Positions 20,809 to 33,511 of a stretch of 64,000 nt of DNA are shown one piece after another. Both the position numbers and the translations under genes were made by a program. Origin of the DNA: Jiella endophytica (lineage in GTDB: Bacteria > Pseudomonadota > Alphaproteobacteria > Rhizobiales > Rhizobiaceae); the NCBI RefSeq assembly GCF_004519335.1, contig NZ_SOZD01000002.1, forward strand, positions 992,001 to 1,056,000, read 5' to 3'. The notes under the pieces were generated by a model. The model had not been told where the DNA came from, searched no databases, and worked only from the letters and a program-made list of their open reading frames with translations. Every line of letters starts with the position of its first letter. Position 1 is the first letter of the stretch.

Positions 20809-20838
20809 GGCCCGGCGCTGTTTGAACACCGGGCCTTT
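20809..20838. terminator. Hairpin 3' of the chemoreceptor gene
   Basis: GGCCCGG/CCGGGCC with a 13-base loop. It is followed by TTT on the plus strand and AATTGTTTT on the minus strand. It is placed to terminate the minus-strand chemoreceptor transcript. Confidence 0.45.
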
Positions 20839-20894
20839 CCGTGTTTCCAGCCAGATGCCTTTCGGCGCCCGGCAGAGCCGATCGGCTCTCGCGA

Positions 20895-23199
<2,305 letters not shown>

Positions 23200-24261
23200 T
23201 CAGATCCGCTTTTCGGTCTTCTGGTCGAAGAGATGGACGTTGGCGGGATCGATGACGAAGCCGATCTCCGTCCCGGGCCTTGCCTGGATGCGCTCCTTGA
23301 CGATCGCGTCGATGAGGTCGTGGCCGGACCGCGCGAAGACCTGCGTCTCCGATCCGGTCGGCTCGACGACGACCACCTGCATCGCGATGCCGCCGGGCCC
23401 GATCTCGATGTGCTCCGGCCGGATGCCGTAGGTCACCTCCTGGCCTTCGGCGGCGTTCGTCCGGGGGATCGGCAGCACCAGGCCGCCATTCGAGACGAAC
23501 CGCTTGGTCCCGCCTTCCGAGGCGATCCTGCCCTTGACGAAGTTCATCGAGGGCGAGCCGATGAAGCCGGCGACGAAGACGTTTTCGGGCCGGTCGTAGA
23601 GGTCGAGGGGGGCGCCGATCTGCTCGACCCGGCCGTCGCGCATGACGACGATCTTGTCGGCCATGGTCATGGCTTCGATCTGGTCATGGGTGACGTAGAC
23701 GATGGTGGTCTTCAGCCGCTGGTGCAGTTCCTTGATCTCGACCCGCATGGTGACGCGCAGCTTGGCGTCGAGGTTCGACAGAGGCTCGTCGAACAGGAAG
23801 ACCTGCGGATCGCGGACGATCGCCCGGCCCATCGCCACACGCTGGCGCTGGCCGCCCGACAGCGCCTTCGGATAGCGGTTCAGATATTTGGTGAGGTCGA
23901 GGATCTCGGCGGCCTTGCCAACCTTCTCGGCGATCTCCGCCTTCGGCCGCTTGGCGACCTTCAGCGGAAAGCCCATGTTCTCCGCCACCGTCTTGTGAGG
24001 ATAGAGCGCGTAGGACTGGAACACCATGGCGATGTCACGCTCTTTCGGCAAGACGTCGTTCACCACCTTGCCGCCGATCGAGATCGTTCCCTCGCTGACC
24101 TTTTCGAGACCGGCCAGCATCCGCAGCAGGGTCGATTTCCCGCAGCCGGACGGGCCGACAAGGACGACGAATTCGCCGTCGTCGATGTCGACGCTGACGC
24201 CGTGCATGACCTGCGCAGAGCCGTAGCGTTTGATCACATTGTCGATTTGGACGCCTGCCAC
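23200..24261 (-). CDS. ABC transporter ATP-binding protein (MalK/UgpC type) of the polyol importer
   Basis: This 353-residue ATPase powers the carbohydrate importer encoded upstream. It shows Walker [10 protein letters not shown] at 36-44, the Q-loop FQSYALYPH, the signature [14 protein letters not shown], Walker [13 protein letters not shown] and the H-loop [10 protein letters not shown]. The C-terminal TOBE/MalK-type regulatory domain includes [13 protein letters not shown]. It is the last gene of a minus-strand run: solute-binding protein, permease, permease, small membrane protein, dehydrogenase, ATPase. The start is the ATG at 24261 ([14 protein letters not shown]), 12 bases after the dehydrogenase stop. 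The neighbours suggest a polyol substrate rather than glycerol 3-phosphate, although automated names for this family are often UgpC. Confidence 0.93.
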   Translation of the reverse strand: MAGVQIDNVIKRYGSAQVMHGVSVDIDDGEFVVLVGPSGCGKSTLLRMLAGLEKVSEGTISIGGKVVNDVLPKERDIAMVFQSYALYPHKTVAENMGFPLKVAKRPKAEIAEKVGKAAEILDLTKYLNRYPKALSGGQRQRVAMGRAIVRDPQVFLFDEPLSNLDAKLRVTMRVEIKELHQRLKTTIVYVTHDQIEAMTMADKIVVMRDGRVEQIGAPLDLYDRPENVFVAGFIGSPSMNFVKGRIASEGGTKRFVSNGGLVLPIPRTNAAEGQEVTYGIRPEHIEIGPGGIAMQVVVVEPTGSETQVFARSGHDLIDAIVKERIQARPGTEIGFVIDPANVHLFDQKTEKRI

Positions 24262-24273
24262 TGTCTTTGCCCT

Positions 24274-25323
24274 CTATTGCGGAAGTTCGATCTGCATCTT
24301 GACGTCCGCCGGCGGCGCCGAGGCGGCGATCTCGAACGCCCTGACACTCTCGTCGAAAGAGAATGTCCGGGTGATCAGCGGCTTCACGTCGATGGCGCCG
24401 GAGGCGAGCATCGCCACACAGCGCGGGAAGACGTGGGCGTAGCGGAAGATGTTCTCGACGCGCGCCTCACGGATCATCGCCGCGCCGGCGTCATAGCTGA
24501 TCGGATCGGGCTGGCCGCCGATCATCACCACGCAGCCGCCGGGGGCCAGCGGCTCGAAGACCTGCGCCGCCGCCTTGGGCGAGCCGGTCGCCTCGAAGAC
24601 GACGTCGCAGCCCCAGCCGTCGGTGTCCGCCTTGATCTTCTCGACGATGCTCTCCTTGGCGGCGTCGACGCCAGTGATCGCCGGGCTGAGGCTCTCGGCG
24701 ATCTGAAGCTTCTTCTCGGCGAGATCGGTGACGTAGACGCGGGCGCAGCCGCCGGCGAGCGCCGACAGCGCGGTGACGAGGCCGATCGGGCCGGCGCCCA
24801 TGACGACGGCGATGTCGCCGGGCTTGATCATCGCCTTGGTCGCGGCGTGAACGCCGACGGCCAGCGGCTCGACCATCGCCGCCTCGGCGAAGGACACGCT
24901 GTCCGGCAGCTTGAAGGTGAAGGCCTCGGGATGGACGCAGGTCGGCCTCAAGATGCCGTGGACCGGCGGCGTCGCCCAGAAGCGCACCGCCGGATCGACA
25001 TTGTACATTCCGAGGCGGGTGGCCCTGGAATTCGGGTCGGGGATGCCCGGCTCCATGCAGACCCTGTCCCCCACCTTCAGGCTCGCCACCTCGGCGCCGG
25101 TCTCGATGACGGTGCCGGAGGCCTCGTGGCCGAGGATCATCGGTTCGTTGACGACGAAGGGGCCGATCCGGCCATGGGTGTAGTAGTGGACGTCCGACCC
25201 GCAGATGCCGACGGTGTGGAGCTTGATGCGGACGTCGCGAGGGCCGAGCGTCTCCTCCTGCCGCTCGATCGGGAAATCGCGCAGCGAGAGTTCGTCTTGC
25301 TTTTCGAGGACCAGGGATTTCAT
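24274..25323 (-). CDS. Zinc-dependent polyol dehydrogenase (xylitol/sorbitol dehydrogenase type)
   Basis: A 349-residue medium-chain dehydrogenase that oxidises a polyol to a ketose with NAD(P). Catalytic zinc ligands Cys41 ([10 protein letters not shown]) and His66-Glu67 (MILGHEASG) are present. The Rossmann motif is [14 protein letters not shown]. The four cysteines of the structural zinc site are missing, as in many sorbitol/xylitol dehydrogenases (the segment reads [18 protein letters not shown]). Xylitol, sorbitol, galactitol or altritol are all possible substrates. A zinc enzyme as D-altritol 5-dehydrogenase is reported for a comparable Agrobacterium locus, which is recalled knowledge. 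It lies three bases after the small membrane protein gene. Confidence 0.9.
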   Translation of the reverse strand: MKSLVLEKQDELSLRDFPIERQEETLGPRDVRIKLHTVGICGSDVHYYTHGRIGPFVVNEPMILGHEASGTVIETGAEVASLKVGDRVCMEPGIPDPNSRATRLGMYNVDPAVRFWATPPVHGILRPTCVHPEAFTFKLPDSVSFAEAAMVEPLAVGVHAATKAMIKPGDIAVVMGAGPIGLVTALSALAGGCARVYVTDLAEKKLQIAESLSPAITGVDAAKESIVEKIKADTDGWGCDVVFEATGSPKAAAQVFEPLAPGGCVVMIGGQPDPISYDAGAAMIREARVENIFRYAHVFPRCVAMLASGAIDVKPLITRTFSFDESVRAFEIAASAPPADVKMQIELPQ

Positions 25324-25326
25324 CGG

Positions 25327-25596
25327 TCAGCCTTTCCAGATGATGTAGACGGCAAGCGCGATGGAAATGGCGTTCGAGATCATCAGCGGCAAACCGGCAG
25401 GCTCGAGAAAACGGAGCCAGAACAGCGACATCGCGACCCAGATGACGACCGAGATGAACAGCCTGTCGAACCAGTTGGTCTCGATCGGCAGGAAGCCGCC
25501 GCCCGGCGCCTCGTCGAAGGCCGACTTTCGGCTCTCCTCCTCGAACTCGGCAAGGTCGAGCGGCGTCTCGATGTCTTCGGGTCGGGCACGGGTCAT
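25327..25596 (-). CDS. Small two-helix membrane protein inside the polyol ABC operon
   Basis: This 89-residue protein has an acidic cytosolic-type N-terminus (residues 1-42, TPLDLAEFEEESRKS) and two predicted membrane helices (about 46-63, LFISVVIWVAMSLFWLRF, and 68-87, ending AVYIIWKG). It lies between the MalG-type permease and the dehydrogenase with a four-base gap on one side and three on the other, so it is almost certainly co-transcribed. I do not recognise the family with certainty. DUF2160-like small proteins occur in some polyol/glycerol ABC operons. It may be an accessory subunit of the permease; this is inferred only from position and topology. Confidence 0.8.
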   Translation of the reverse strand: MTRARPEDIETPLDLAEFEEESRKSAFDEAPGGGFLPIETNWFDRLFISVVIWVAMSLFWLRFLEPAGLPLMISNAISIALAVYIIWKG

Positions 25597-25600
25597 CGCC

Positions 25601-26437
<837 letters not shown>

Positions 26438-26442
26438 GGCGC

Positions 26443-27318
26443 TCAGCCCTTCGTGTTGCGCGGCGCGATCAGCGAGACGTAGAGCAGCCAGCAGGCGACG
26501 ATCGTCAGATAAAGGACGATGATCGAGATCGCCGAGCCGTAGCCGTAATTCGTTCGCGGGAAGACTTCCTTGAAGATGTGGACGCCGAGATAGCGGGTCG
26601 CAGAGCCCGGCCCGCCGCCCGTCAGCATCAGCACCTCGTCGACGGTGCGCAGCGCGTCCATCAGCCGGATGAAGACGGTGGCGAGCACCGCCGGCATGAT
26701 CATCGGAAGCGTGATGTGCCAGAAGATCTGGCGCTTGTTCGCCCCGTCGATCTGCGCCTGCTCGAACGGATCGCTCGGCAGCGAGACCAGCGCCGCGATC
26801 AGCGTCAGCGTGACCAGCGGCGTCCAGTGCCAGATGTCCATGACGACAGTCACGGTGAAGGCCGCGACGGCGCTGGTGCCGATGTTGAGGTCGTAGCCGA
26901 ACCAGGAGCGCAAGAGCGACGGGATGATGCCGATCGACGGCGTCGTCATCAGCTTCCAGATCGAGCCGACGATGATCGGCGCCATGATCAGCGGCAGGGT
27001 GTGGATCGTCCGGAAGATCGCCTTGCCCGGAAAGTCCTTCAGGAAGGCCTGGGCGAGCGCGTAGCCGATGACGAGTTCGGAGAGGACGGCGAAGAACACG
27101 AAGGCGATGGTGACGCCGAGCGAGGAGAGAAAGCCGTTGTCGAAGACCAGCGCGCGGAAATTGTCGGCGCCGTTGAAGATGACGTTCGGGTCGGCGGCGA
27201 ACGGGTTCCACTGGTGGAACGACAGCCAGAGCACGTAGAAGAACGGCACCACCCCGAAGAAGAACAGGATCACCAGGGTCGGCGCCAGGAGGATCCAGCC
27301 AAGTCTATTGGATTGCAT
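26443..27318 (-). CDS. Carbohydrate ABC transporter permease (MalF type)
   Basis: A 291-residue inner-membrane permease that pairs with the downstream MalG-type protein. It begins MQSNRLGWILLAPTLVILFFF and has six or so helices and an EAA loop (FEQAQIDGANKRQIFWHITLPMIMPA, about residues 188-213). The start is the ATG at 27318, supported by AAGGGGAG four bases upstream; an upstream in-frame ATG adds 11 polar residues. A 230-base gap with no visible gene separates it from the solute-binding protein gene, which is a common place for an attenuating hairpin. Confidence 0.92.
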   Translation of the reverse strand: MQSNRLGWILLAPTLVILFFFGVVPFFYVLWLSFHQWNPFAADPNVIFNGADNFRALVFDNGFLSSLGVTIAFVFFAVLSELVIGYALAQAFLKDFPGKAIFRTIHTLPLIMAPIIVGSIWKLMTTPSIGIIPSLLRSWFGYDLNIGTSAVAAFTVTVVMDIWHWTPLVTLTLIAALVSLPSDPFEQAQIDGANKRQIFWHITLPMIMPAVLATVFIRLMDALRTVDEVLMLTGGGPGSATRYLGVHIFKEVFPRTNYGYGSAISIIVLYLTIVACWLLYVSLIAPRNTKG

Positions 27319-27548
27319 CGAACTCCCCTTCGCCGAGGCGCGGTGTTTCATGCTCGGTCATGGCATCCGCCCGGCATCTCACGGCCCACCTGTCGGAGCC
27401 CCGCGTCGGGACGCCGCGAGGGCGATCGCCGGACAGCGGGTGGTGGAGCCGCCAGCCGCGACGATCCGGCGATCGAGCGTGATGTGGCAAGGACTGCCGG
27501 CGAGACCGCGGGCCGCCCGAAGGCGGCCCGCGTCGCAAGGGCGATGCC

Positions 27549-29000
27549 CTACTTGCGATAGCCGAGGGACTTCAGCTCTTCCTCGGTCTTTTCCGCCATC
27601 TGGTCGAGGCCGTCGTCGACGCTGATTCCGCCGGTCAGGATCTGATAGAAGGTCGGCGTCGTCGCCTCGATCACCTGCCGGTGGAACGGGTATTCCGGAG
27701 CGCCCTTGAAGAGCTTTCCGTCGTCGCGCAGCATCGTGTAGTAGCCGCCGAGTTCCTCGTCGATCTCCTTCACCTTGGGGGTGTCGTAGGTCGAGGTCAG
27801 GGTGATGCGCGAACCGGCCGCGGCCCAGTCCTCCTGGACCTCTGGCAGCGCCATGAACTGCAGGAAGAGCAGCGAGGCCTCCTGGTTCTTCGAGGTCACC
27901 GGCAGGCCGAAGGCGCCGCCGTCATAATAGCCGATATAGCCTTTGCCGCTCTCGGCATCCTCCATGACGCCCTTTTCGAGCGGAGGCAGCGCGACGCCGA
28001 CCTTGCCGACGACCCGCGACTTCGATTCGTCGGTGGCGATCCAGGCGGCGTTCTCGCCATAGACGAGCCCCTGGGCGGCACGGCCGGCGGCGAAGGTGGT
28101 GGCGACTTCCGTCCAGGTCGACTGCACCGATTCCGGCGGCGCGATGTCGCGCATGGACAGCCACCACTTCAGCGCCTTCTTCGCCTCGGGCGAGTTCATC
28201 GTGCCGCCATGCTCGACGGTCGCCGCATAGTTGTTGTCGGCATCGATGCCCCAGTTGTAGACGCCGAAGGTCGGCGCGACCGACTCGTAATATTCGTACC
28301 AGGAGGCCGGATGGCCGGTATGGGCCTGGGCCGTGGTGCCCCAGAGGTCCATGCCCTTTTCCTTGCCGTAGTCGGTGAAGAACTGGGCAATCTCGGCATA
28401 GTCCTCGTGGGTGGTCGCCGGCTTCAGCTCCTTGCCGGTCTTCTCCTTGAAGGCGGCCTTGATGTCGGGGTCGTCGAAGAGGTCCTTCCGGTAGAGATAG
28501 ACCTTGATGAAGGCCTCCATCGGAAGGCCGTAGAGATCGCCGTCCTTGCCGCGGAAATTGTCGGCGAAGGTGGTGAAGTTGTCCTCGGAATATTCGGGGG
28601 CGTTGAGGCCCTCATTCTCCTTCAGCGCCTTGGTGACATCGACGAGGAAGTTGCGGGCGAGATAGGCGTAGACGATGTCCTGCTCGATATAGACCATGTC
28701 ATAGATGCCGGTCTTGGCCTCCATGTCCTTGATGGCCTTGTCGTACATCTGGTCCCAGGACGTCGTCTCGATCTGGACCGAGATGCCGGTCAGATCCTCG
28801 AATTTCGGCGCCAGCACGTCGGAGATGTAGTTCGAGGCGGGCGTCGATTCGGTGACGCCGTGCAGCGTCACGCCCTCGAACTGCTTGCCGGCCTCCTGCC
28901 ACCATTCCGGATTCTTGACGTCGATTTCCTGCGCGAAGGCCGCCCCTGCGATCATCGACAGGGCGACCACGGATGCACTGAGTTTGAGGTTGAGCTTCAT
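27549..29000 (-). CDS. Extracellular solute-binding protein of the polyol ABC importer
   Basis: A 483-residue periplasmic binding protein with a signal peptide (MKLNLKLSASVVALSMIAGAAFA, cut before QEIDVKN). The mature part has the family-1 fold pattern: TLHGVTESTPASNYI, the hinge region FEDLTGISVQIETTSWDQMYDK, and GGAFGLPVTSKNQEASLLFL. It delivers the ligand to the two permeases encoded next. The ATG at 29000 has GGGAGGAACC upstream. It is divergent from the SorC regulator, so it is probably the first gene of the regulated minus-strand operon. The ligand is inferred to be a polyol from the locus content, not from the protein itself. Confidence 0.92.
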   Translation of the reverse strand: MKLNLKLSASVVALSMIAGAAFAQEIDVKNPEWWQEAGKQFEGVTLHGVTESTPASNYISDVLAPKFEDLTGISVQIETTSWDQMYDKAIKDMEAKTGIYDMVYIEQDIVYAYLARNFLVDVTKALKENEGLNAPEYSEDNFTTFADNFRGKDGDLYGLPMEAFIKVYLYRKDLFDDPDIKAAFKEKTGKELKPATTHEDYAEIAQFFTDYGKEKGMDLWGTTAQAHTGHPASWYEYYESVAPTFGVYNWGIDADNNYAATVEHGGTMNSPEAKKALKWWLSMRDIAPPESVQSTWTEVATTFAAGRAAQGLVYGENAAWIATDESKSRVVGKVGVALPPLEKGVMEDAESGKGYIGYYDGGAFGLPVTSKNQEASLLFLQFMALPEVQEDWAAAGSRITLTSTYDTPKVKEIDEELGGYYTMLRDDGKLFKGAPEYPFHRQVIEATTPTFYQILTGGISVDDGLDQMAEKTEEELKSLGYRK

Positions 29001-29083
29001 CGGTTCCTCCCGTTCGAACACTGGGGCCGCTCCAGACGATGGCCTCGCCCCCTCGCTGCAGCAGCTTCTCCCGCGGCAACCAT

Positions 29084-29148
29084 GCAAATGTATGGGCCTC
29101 AATGCAAGTGAATTTTTTACAGATGTATATATTGCCTTCCATTTGTAA
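29084..29148. promoter_or_regulatory. Candidate operator for the SorC-family regulator
   Basis: Between the divergent transport and regulator genes, TTACAGATG (29117-29125) and CATTTGTAA (29140-29148) form an inverted repeat with 14-base spacing. A related half-site, TGCAAATGTAT, starts at 29083. The area is AT-rich, as expected for promoters. The link to the regulator is inferred from position. Confidence 0.55.
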
Positions 29149-29193
29149 CATATGCCAGTGTCACGAACGGAAGTCGGAGATCGGAAGACGCCA

Positions 29194-30183
29194 ATGGTTC
29201 GGGAGGCAAGCGACGAGACGGAGGCGTTCACCGTCGAGGTCTGCTGGCACTACTACGTCAACGGAATGACGCAGGCAGAGATCGCCGGCCATCTCGACAC
29301 CACCCGGCTGCGGGTCAACCAGGCGATCCAGAAGGCGAAATCGCTGGGAATCGTGAAGGTGCAGATCGACTCGCCCTTCTCGGCGCGGATCGAGCTGCAG
29401 GAGCGGGTGCGCAGCCATCTCGGCATCGAGAGGGTGCAGATCGGACCGGCAAGGCGCGACGAATACAACTACCACACCGCCGTCGGGGCGGCGCTGGCGA
29501 GCTTTGTCGCCGAGCGGATCCGCTCGAAGACCTGGAAGACCGTCGGCGTCTCGTGGGGCATGACGCTGGAGGCGGCGATCCAGAAGCTGCCGCCGATGTC
29601 TGCGCCGGATCTGGAAATCGTCTCGATGCTTGGCGGCACCATGCAGGGTGCCTCGTTCAATTCCTTCAGCATCGCCTCGGGCTTTGCCGCCTGCCTCGGT
29701 GCGAACTATTCCCTGCTGGCGGCGCCGATCTTCCTGTCGGAGGGCGTCGATCGAGAGATCTTCCTGTCCCAGGAGATCTTTGCCGACCATTTCGCCAAGT
29801 TCGAGACCCTCGATGCGGCGATCCTGACCTGCGCCGACGTCTCGCCGCGCTCGTTCCTCGTCGCCAACGGCATGCCGAAGGAATTCTCCGCCGAGGCGCT
29901 GATCGAAGCCGGAGCCATCGGCGACGTGCTCGGCCGGTTTCTCGACGAGAGCGGCCGGTCGATCGGCCATCCCCTCGACCAGCGGACGATCGGCGTCGAC
30001 ATCGCCGTGGTCGAGAAGATTCCGGAAAAGATCCTGGCGGCCGCCGGCCCGCACAAGATCGACATCATCCGCGCGGCGGCGCGGCGGGGCCTCGTCGACA
30101 CGCTGGTCACCGACGACGTGACGGCCGAACTGCTCATCGCGTCCGGGGAGCAACGCGCGACCAGGCGATCCGCCGCCGGGTAA
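29194..30183 (+). CDS. Sugar-binding transcriptional regulator, SorC/DeoR family
   Basis: A 329-residue regulator with an N-terminal helix-turn-helix (YYVNGMTQAEIAGHLDTTRLRVNQAI, about residues 18-43) and a SorC-type sugar-binding domain (TVGVSWGMTLEAAIQKLPP, IVSMLGGTMQGASFNSF, VDTLVTDDVTAELLI). It probably senses a phosphorylated or free ketose and controls both divergent transcripts through the operator at 29084-29148. The ATG at 29194 has GGAAG upstream; an ATG at 29152 without a ribosome site would overlap the operator region and seems less likely. The epimerase gene starts 67 bases downstream. Confidence 0.9.
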   Translation: MVREASDETEAFTVEVCWHYYVNGMTQAEIAGHLDTTRLRVNQAIQKAKSLGIVKVQIDSPFSARIELQERVRSHLGIERVQIGPARRDEYNYHTAVGAALASFVAERIRSKTWKTVGVSWGMTLEAAIQKLPPMSAPDLEIVSMLGGTMQGASFNSFSIASGFAACLGANYSLLAAPIFLSEGVDREIFLSQEIFADHFAKFETLDAAILTCADVSPRSFLVANGMPKEFSAEALIEAGAIGDVLGRFLDESGRSIGHPLDQRTIGVDIAVVEKIPEKILAAAGPHKIDIIRAAARRGLVDTLVTDDVTAELLIASGEQRATRRSAAG

Positions 30184-30250
30184 CCGCCGGGAAAATCGGC
30201 GCAATCTGCCGCGCCCTTTGCGCGGCAGTCATTTCTGGGAGGAAAACCGC

Positions 30251-31135
30251 ATGCGACGCCTCGGCATACACTCGTTCGTCTGGACCGACGGCAGGACCCA
30301 GGAGGGCCTGGAAACGGCCCTCGAGAAATCCGCCGAGCACGGCTACCGGATGGTCGAGCTCGCTTATCTCTTTCCCGGCCGCTACGACCTCGACCGCATC
30401 GCGACGAGGGCCCGCGCCCTCGACCTCGACATCGTCGTCACCATGGGTCTGCCGGCCGACTGCGACGTCTCCAGCGAAGACGGCGACATCGTCGCGCGCG
30501 GCCGCAGCCTCCTTTCCGACGTCGTCCACGCCGTGCGCGACGTCGGTGGCATCCGCCTCGGCGGCATCCTCTATTCCAAGCACGGCAAATACGACCGGAT
30601 GCCGAGCCGCGACGGCTGGATGAACAGCGCCGAGGCGATCGCCGCCGCGGCAGGGGTCGCCAAGGAGAGCGGCGTCGAAATCGTGCTCGAGATCGTCAAT
30701 CGCTTCGAATCCAACCTGCTCAACACCACGGCGCAAGGGCTGCGCTTCATCGCCGACACCGGCCGGGACGACATCTTCCTGCATCTCGACACCTTTCACA
30801 TGAATATCGAGGAGGCAGATCCCGCCGCGGCAATCCGGCTCGCCGGCGACAAGCTCGGCTATTTCCATATCGGCGAGAGCTATCGCGGCTTCCTCGGCAC
30901 CGGCACGGTCGACTTTGCGGCGAGCTTCCGGGCGCTCGCCGACATCGGCTTTTCCCGCGACATCACCTTCGAGAGCTTCTCCGGGGCGATCGTCGACGAG
31001 GCGCTGTCGGTCGCCTGCGGCATCTGGCGCGACACCTGGACCGACAGCGACGCGCTCGCCGCCCATGCCAGGACCTTCATCGAGGAACACTGGCGGGAAG
31101 CGGCGATCACCCGGCAGATCAACGCGGCGGGCTAG
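30251..31135 (+). CDS. Ketose 3-epimerase (D-tagatose/D-psicose 3-epimerase family)
   Basis: A 294-residue TIM-barrel enzyme interconverting ketohexoses at C3. The metal ligands Glu147 (LEIVNRFE), Asp180 ([11 protein letters not shown]), His206 (YFHIGES) and Glu241 (ITFESF) sit exactly three positions below Glu150, Asp183, His209 and Glu244 recalled for the Agrobacterium D-psicose 3-epimerase. The substrate contacts His183 and Arg212 are also kept. This is strong support for the family but not for a particular ketose. The ATG at 30251 has GGGAGGAAAA upstream. The kinase gene starts two bases after its stop. Confidence 0.88.
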   Translation: MRRLGIHSFVWTDGRTQEGLETALEKSAEHGYRMVELAYLFPGRYDLDRIATRARALDLDIVVTMGLPADCDVSSEDGDIVARGRSLLSDVVHAVRDVGGIRLGGILYSKHGKYDRMPSRDGWMNSAEAIAAAAGVAKESGVEIVLEIVNRFESNLLNTTAQGLRFIADTGRDDIFLHLDTFHMNIEEADPAAAIRLAGDKLGYFHIGESYRGFLGTGTVDFAASFRALADIGFSRDITFESFSGAIVDEALSVACGIWRDTWTDSDALAAHARTFIEEHWREAAITRQINAAG

Positions 31136-31137
31136 CC

Positions 31138-32109
31138 ATGGCGCTCGCACCGGATCAGCTCGGGCCGACGGTCGCGGTCGGCGAGATTCTCGTCGAGATC
31201 ATGGCGACGAGCGTCGGCGACGGGTTCTGCGAGCCGATCGCGCTCGTCGGCCCCTATCCGAGCGGCGCGCCGGCGATCTTCATCGATCAATGCGCCAGGA
31301 TCGGCGGCGCGGCGGCGATGATCGGCGCCGTCGGCAGCGACGATTTCGGGCGGCTCAACGTCGGTCGCCTCGCGGCCGACGGCGCCGACGTCTCGGCGAT
31401 CCGGGTCGACCCGGACTATCCGACCGGCAGCGCCTTCGTTCGCTACCGCGCCGGTGGCTCGCGCGATTTCGTCTATAATATCGCGACGTCGGCAGCCGCG
31501 CGCTTCGGCTGGAGCGCCGAGGTTGAAGCCCTCGTCGGCCGTGCCGGCCACCTCCACGTGATGGGCTCGGCCCTGTCGATGAAAAGCGCGGTCGAGGTGA
31601 TCGAGCGCGCGCTTCCGATCGTCAAGGCGCGGGGCGGGACGCTCTCGCTCGATCCGAATCTGCGCAAGGAGATCGTCTACGACGCGGCGACGGAGCGCCG
31701 CTTCCGCGATCTGGTCGCGGCGGCCGACCTGATCCTGCCCTCCGGCGACGAATTGGCGCGCGCAGCCGGTGTCGACGGCGAGGCGGCGGCGGTCGCTCGG
31801 CTTCTCGAGACCGGCGTGAAGGAAATCGCCCTGAAGCGCGGGGCGGCCGGCGCCACGGTGTTCACGCGGCATACCCCACCGGTCTTCGCGCCGGCCTTTC
31901 AGGTCGAGGAGGTCGACCCGACGGGTGCCGGCGACTGTTTCGGCGGCGCCTATGTCGCCTGCCGGCGCCTCGGCATGGGGATCGAGGCCGCCCTCACCTA
32001 TGCCAGTGCCGCCGGCGCCCGCAACGTCACCCGCCGCGGCCCGATGGAGGGCGCCGGCAGCCGTGCGGAACTCGACGCCTTCATCGCCGAAACCGCGAGG
32101 CACGCCTGA
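31138..32109 (+). CDS. PfkB-family sugar kinase, probable tagatose kinase
   Basis: A 323-residue ribokinase-family kinase. The PfkB signature [13 protein letters not shown] at about 260-272 includes the catalytic base Asp266 and the anion hole GAGD. It also shows the N-terminal GEILVEIMA and [12 protein letters not shown]. It would phosphorylate a ketohexose at O6 or O1. Its place between a ketose 3-epimerase and a GatZ/KbaZ protein matches the tagatose kinase of the Agrobacterium galactitol/altritol pathway, so D-tagatose to D-tagatose 6-phosphate is the leading inference. The start ATG at 31138 follows the epimerase stop at once; the end overlaps the next start (TGATG). Confidence 0.85.
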   Translation: MALAPDQLGPTVAVGEILVEIMATSVGDGFCEPIALVGPYPSGAPAIFIDQCARIGGAAAMIGAVGSDDFGRLNVGRLAADGADVSAIRVDPDYPTGSAFVRYRAGGSRDFVYNIATSAAARFGWSAEVEALVGRAGHLHVMGSALSMKSAVEVIERALPIVKARGGTLSLDPNLRKEIVYDAATERRFRDLVAAADLILPSGDELARAAGVDGEAAAVARLLETGVKEIALKRGAAGATVFTRHTPPVFAPAFQVEEVDPTGAGDCFGGAYVACRRLGMGIEAALTYASAAGARNVTRRGPMEGAGSRAELDAFIAETARHA

Positions 32110-33404
32110 TGGTCGCCGTTCTCGACGCCCTTGCCGAAACGCGCCGGGCGAAACGCCCGCGGGGGATCGCCTCGGTCTGCTCGGCCCATCCCCTGGTGCT
32201 GCGCGCCGCGCTCCGCCATGCCCGCGAAAGGGCGGGGCCGGTGCTGGTCGAGGCGACCTGCAACCAGGTCAACCACCGAGGCGGCTATACCGGGATGACG
32301 CCGGCGGGTTTCGTCGACCTCGTCGGGCGGATCGCCCGCGAAGAGCGCTGCCCGCCTAAGCAGATTCTCCTTGGCGGCGATCATCTGGGGCCCAATCCGT
32401 GGCGCGCGCGCCCCGCCGAGGAGGCGATGGCCGAAGCGGAGACGATGGTCGCGGCCTATGCCGGAGCCGGTTTTCGCAAGCTCCATCTCGACTGTTCGAT
32501 GGGATGCGCCGGCGAGCCGCCGGCCCTCGACGACGAGACCACCGCCCGGCGGGCCGCAAGGCTGGCAAAGATCGCTGACGACGTCTGCCGGGAAGCCGGC
32601 GGGGCGATGCCGCGCTTCATCCTCGGCACCGAGGTGCCGCCGCCCGGCGGCGCCGACCATGTTCTCGACGGCGTCGAGCCGACCGCCCCGGACGCCGCCC
32701 GCGAGACCATCGCGGTGCATCGCAGGGTCTTTCAGGTGGCCGGTCTCGGCGAGGCCTTCGACCGCGTCACCGGCATCGTCGTCCAGCCGGGCGTCGAATT
32801 CGGCAACCGCAATGTCGTCCGCTATGACCGGGAGAAGGCCGCCGACCTCTGCAGGGTCCTGGACGAGGAGCCGGGGCTCGTCTTCGAGGCGCATTCGACC
32901 GACTATCAGGGCGCCGCACCGCTCGGCGCCCTCGTCGAGGACGGCTTCCTTATCCTCAAGGTCGGCCCGGAACTCAACTTCGTCCTGCGCGAGGCGCTCT
33001 ACGCCCTCGACCTCATCGCCTCCGACCTTCTGCCCGGCTATGGCGACCGGCCGCTGATGCGGGCGATGGAAGCGGCGATGCAGGCTGATCCCGCCGGCTG
33101 GCAGCGTCACTACAAAGGCGACGGCGCCGAAGCGCGATTCCTGCGCCACTATTCGCTGTCGGACCGCATCCGCTACTACTGGCCCTCACCCGAAGCGGAA
33201 GCCGCCGTCGAGAGGCTGACGGCGGCGCTTACCGGCGTGAAGCTGCCGCTGCCGCTCCTCTGGCAGCACATGCCTGCTGCCGAGCACTTCGCCGATCGGC
33301 CGCTCGATCCGCAGGAGCTCCTGATCTGGCGCGTGATGCGGAGCCTCGACGTCTATCAGGCGGCGGCGGACGGCGATGCGACGCCCCGCGCCGCATGTTC
33401 ATGA
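32109..33404 (+). CDS. GatZ/KbaZ family protein, probable D-tagatose 6-phosphate 4-epimerase
   Basis: A 431-residue protein of the GatZ/KbaZ family, with VLVEATCNQVNHRGGYTGMTPAGF, ILLGGDHLGPNPW, LHLDCSMGCAGEP, FEAHSTDYQ and LKVGPELNF as hallmarks. In enteric bacteria it is called the non-catalytic subunit of tagatose-bisphosphate aldolase. No GatY/KbaY catalytic partner is in this window. In Agrobacterium a family member is reported to be D-tagatose 6-phosphate 4-epimerase, giving fructose 6-phosphate (recalled EC 5.1.3.40). That fits the adjacent kinase better. The start overlaps the kinase stop by one base. Confidence 0.88.
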   Translation: MVAVLDALAETRRAKRPRGIASVCSAHPLVLRAALRHARERAGPVLVEATCNQVNHRGGYTGMTPAGFVDLVGRIAREERCPPKQILLGGDHLGPNPWRARPAEEAMAEAETMVAAYAGAGFRKLHLDCSMGCAGEPPALDDETTARRAARLAKIADDVCREAGGAMPRFILGTEVPPPGGADHVLDGVEPTAPDAARETIAVHRRVFQVAGLGEAFDRVTGIVVQPGVEFGNRNVVRYDREKAADLCRVLDEEPGLVFEAHSTDYQGAAPLGALVEDGFLILKVGPELNFVLREALYALDLIASDLLPGYGDRPLMRAMEAAMQADPAGWQRHYKGDGAEARFLRHYSLSDRIRYYWPSPEAEAAVERLTAALTGVKLPLPLLWQHMPAAEHFADRPLDPQELLIWRVMRSLDVYQAAADGDATPRAACS

Positions 33405-33511
33405 GGTGGAGAATGGCTGTTTCGCCGCCGGATATTCGCCGCCGCCGCGTCATCGCCCGGCTTGGCCGCGCCAGAGACTGAAACGCCTGAAGGCAAGGGA
33501 GGAACGCGACA

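Larger units (their letters stand above)
20444..20894. other. Gap between the SH3 gene and the convergent chemoreceptor gene
   Basis: These 451 bases hold two hairpins, listed separately, and no gene I can support. Confidence 0.5.
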
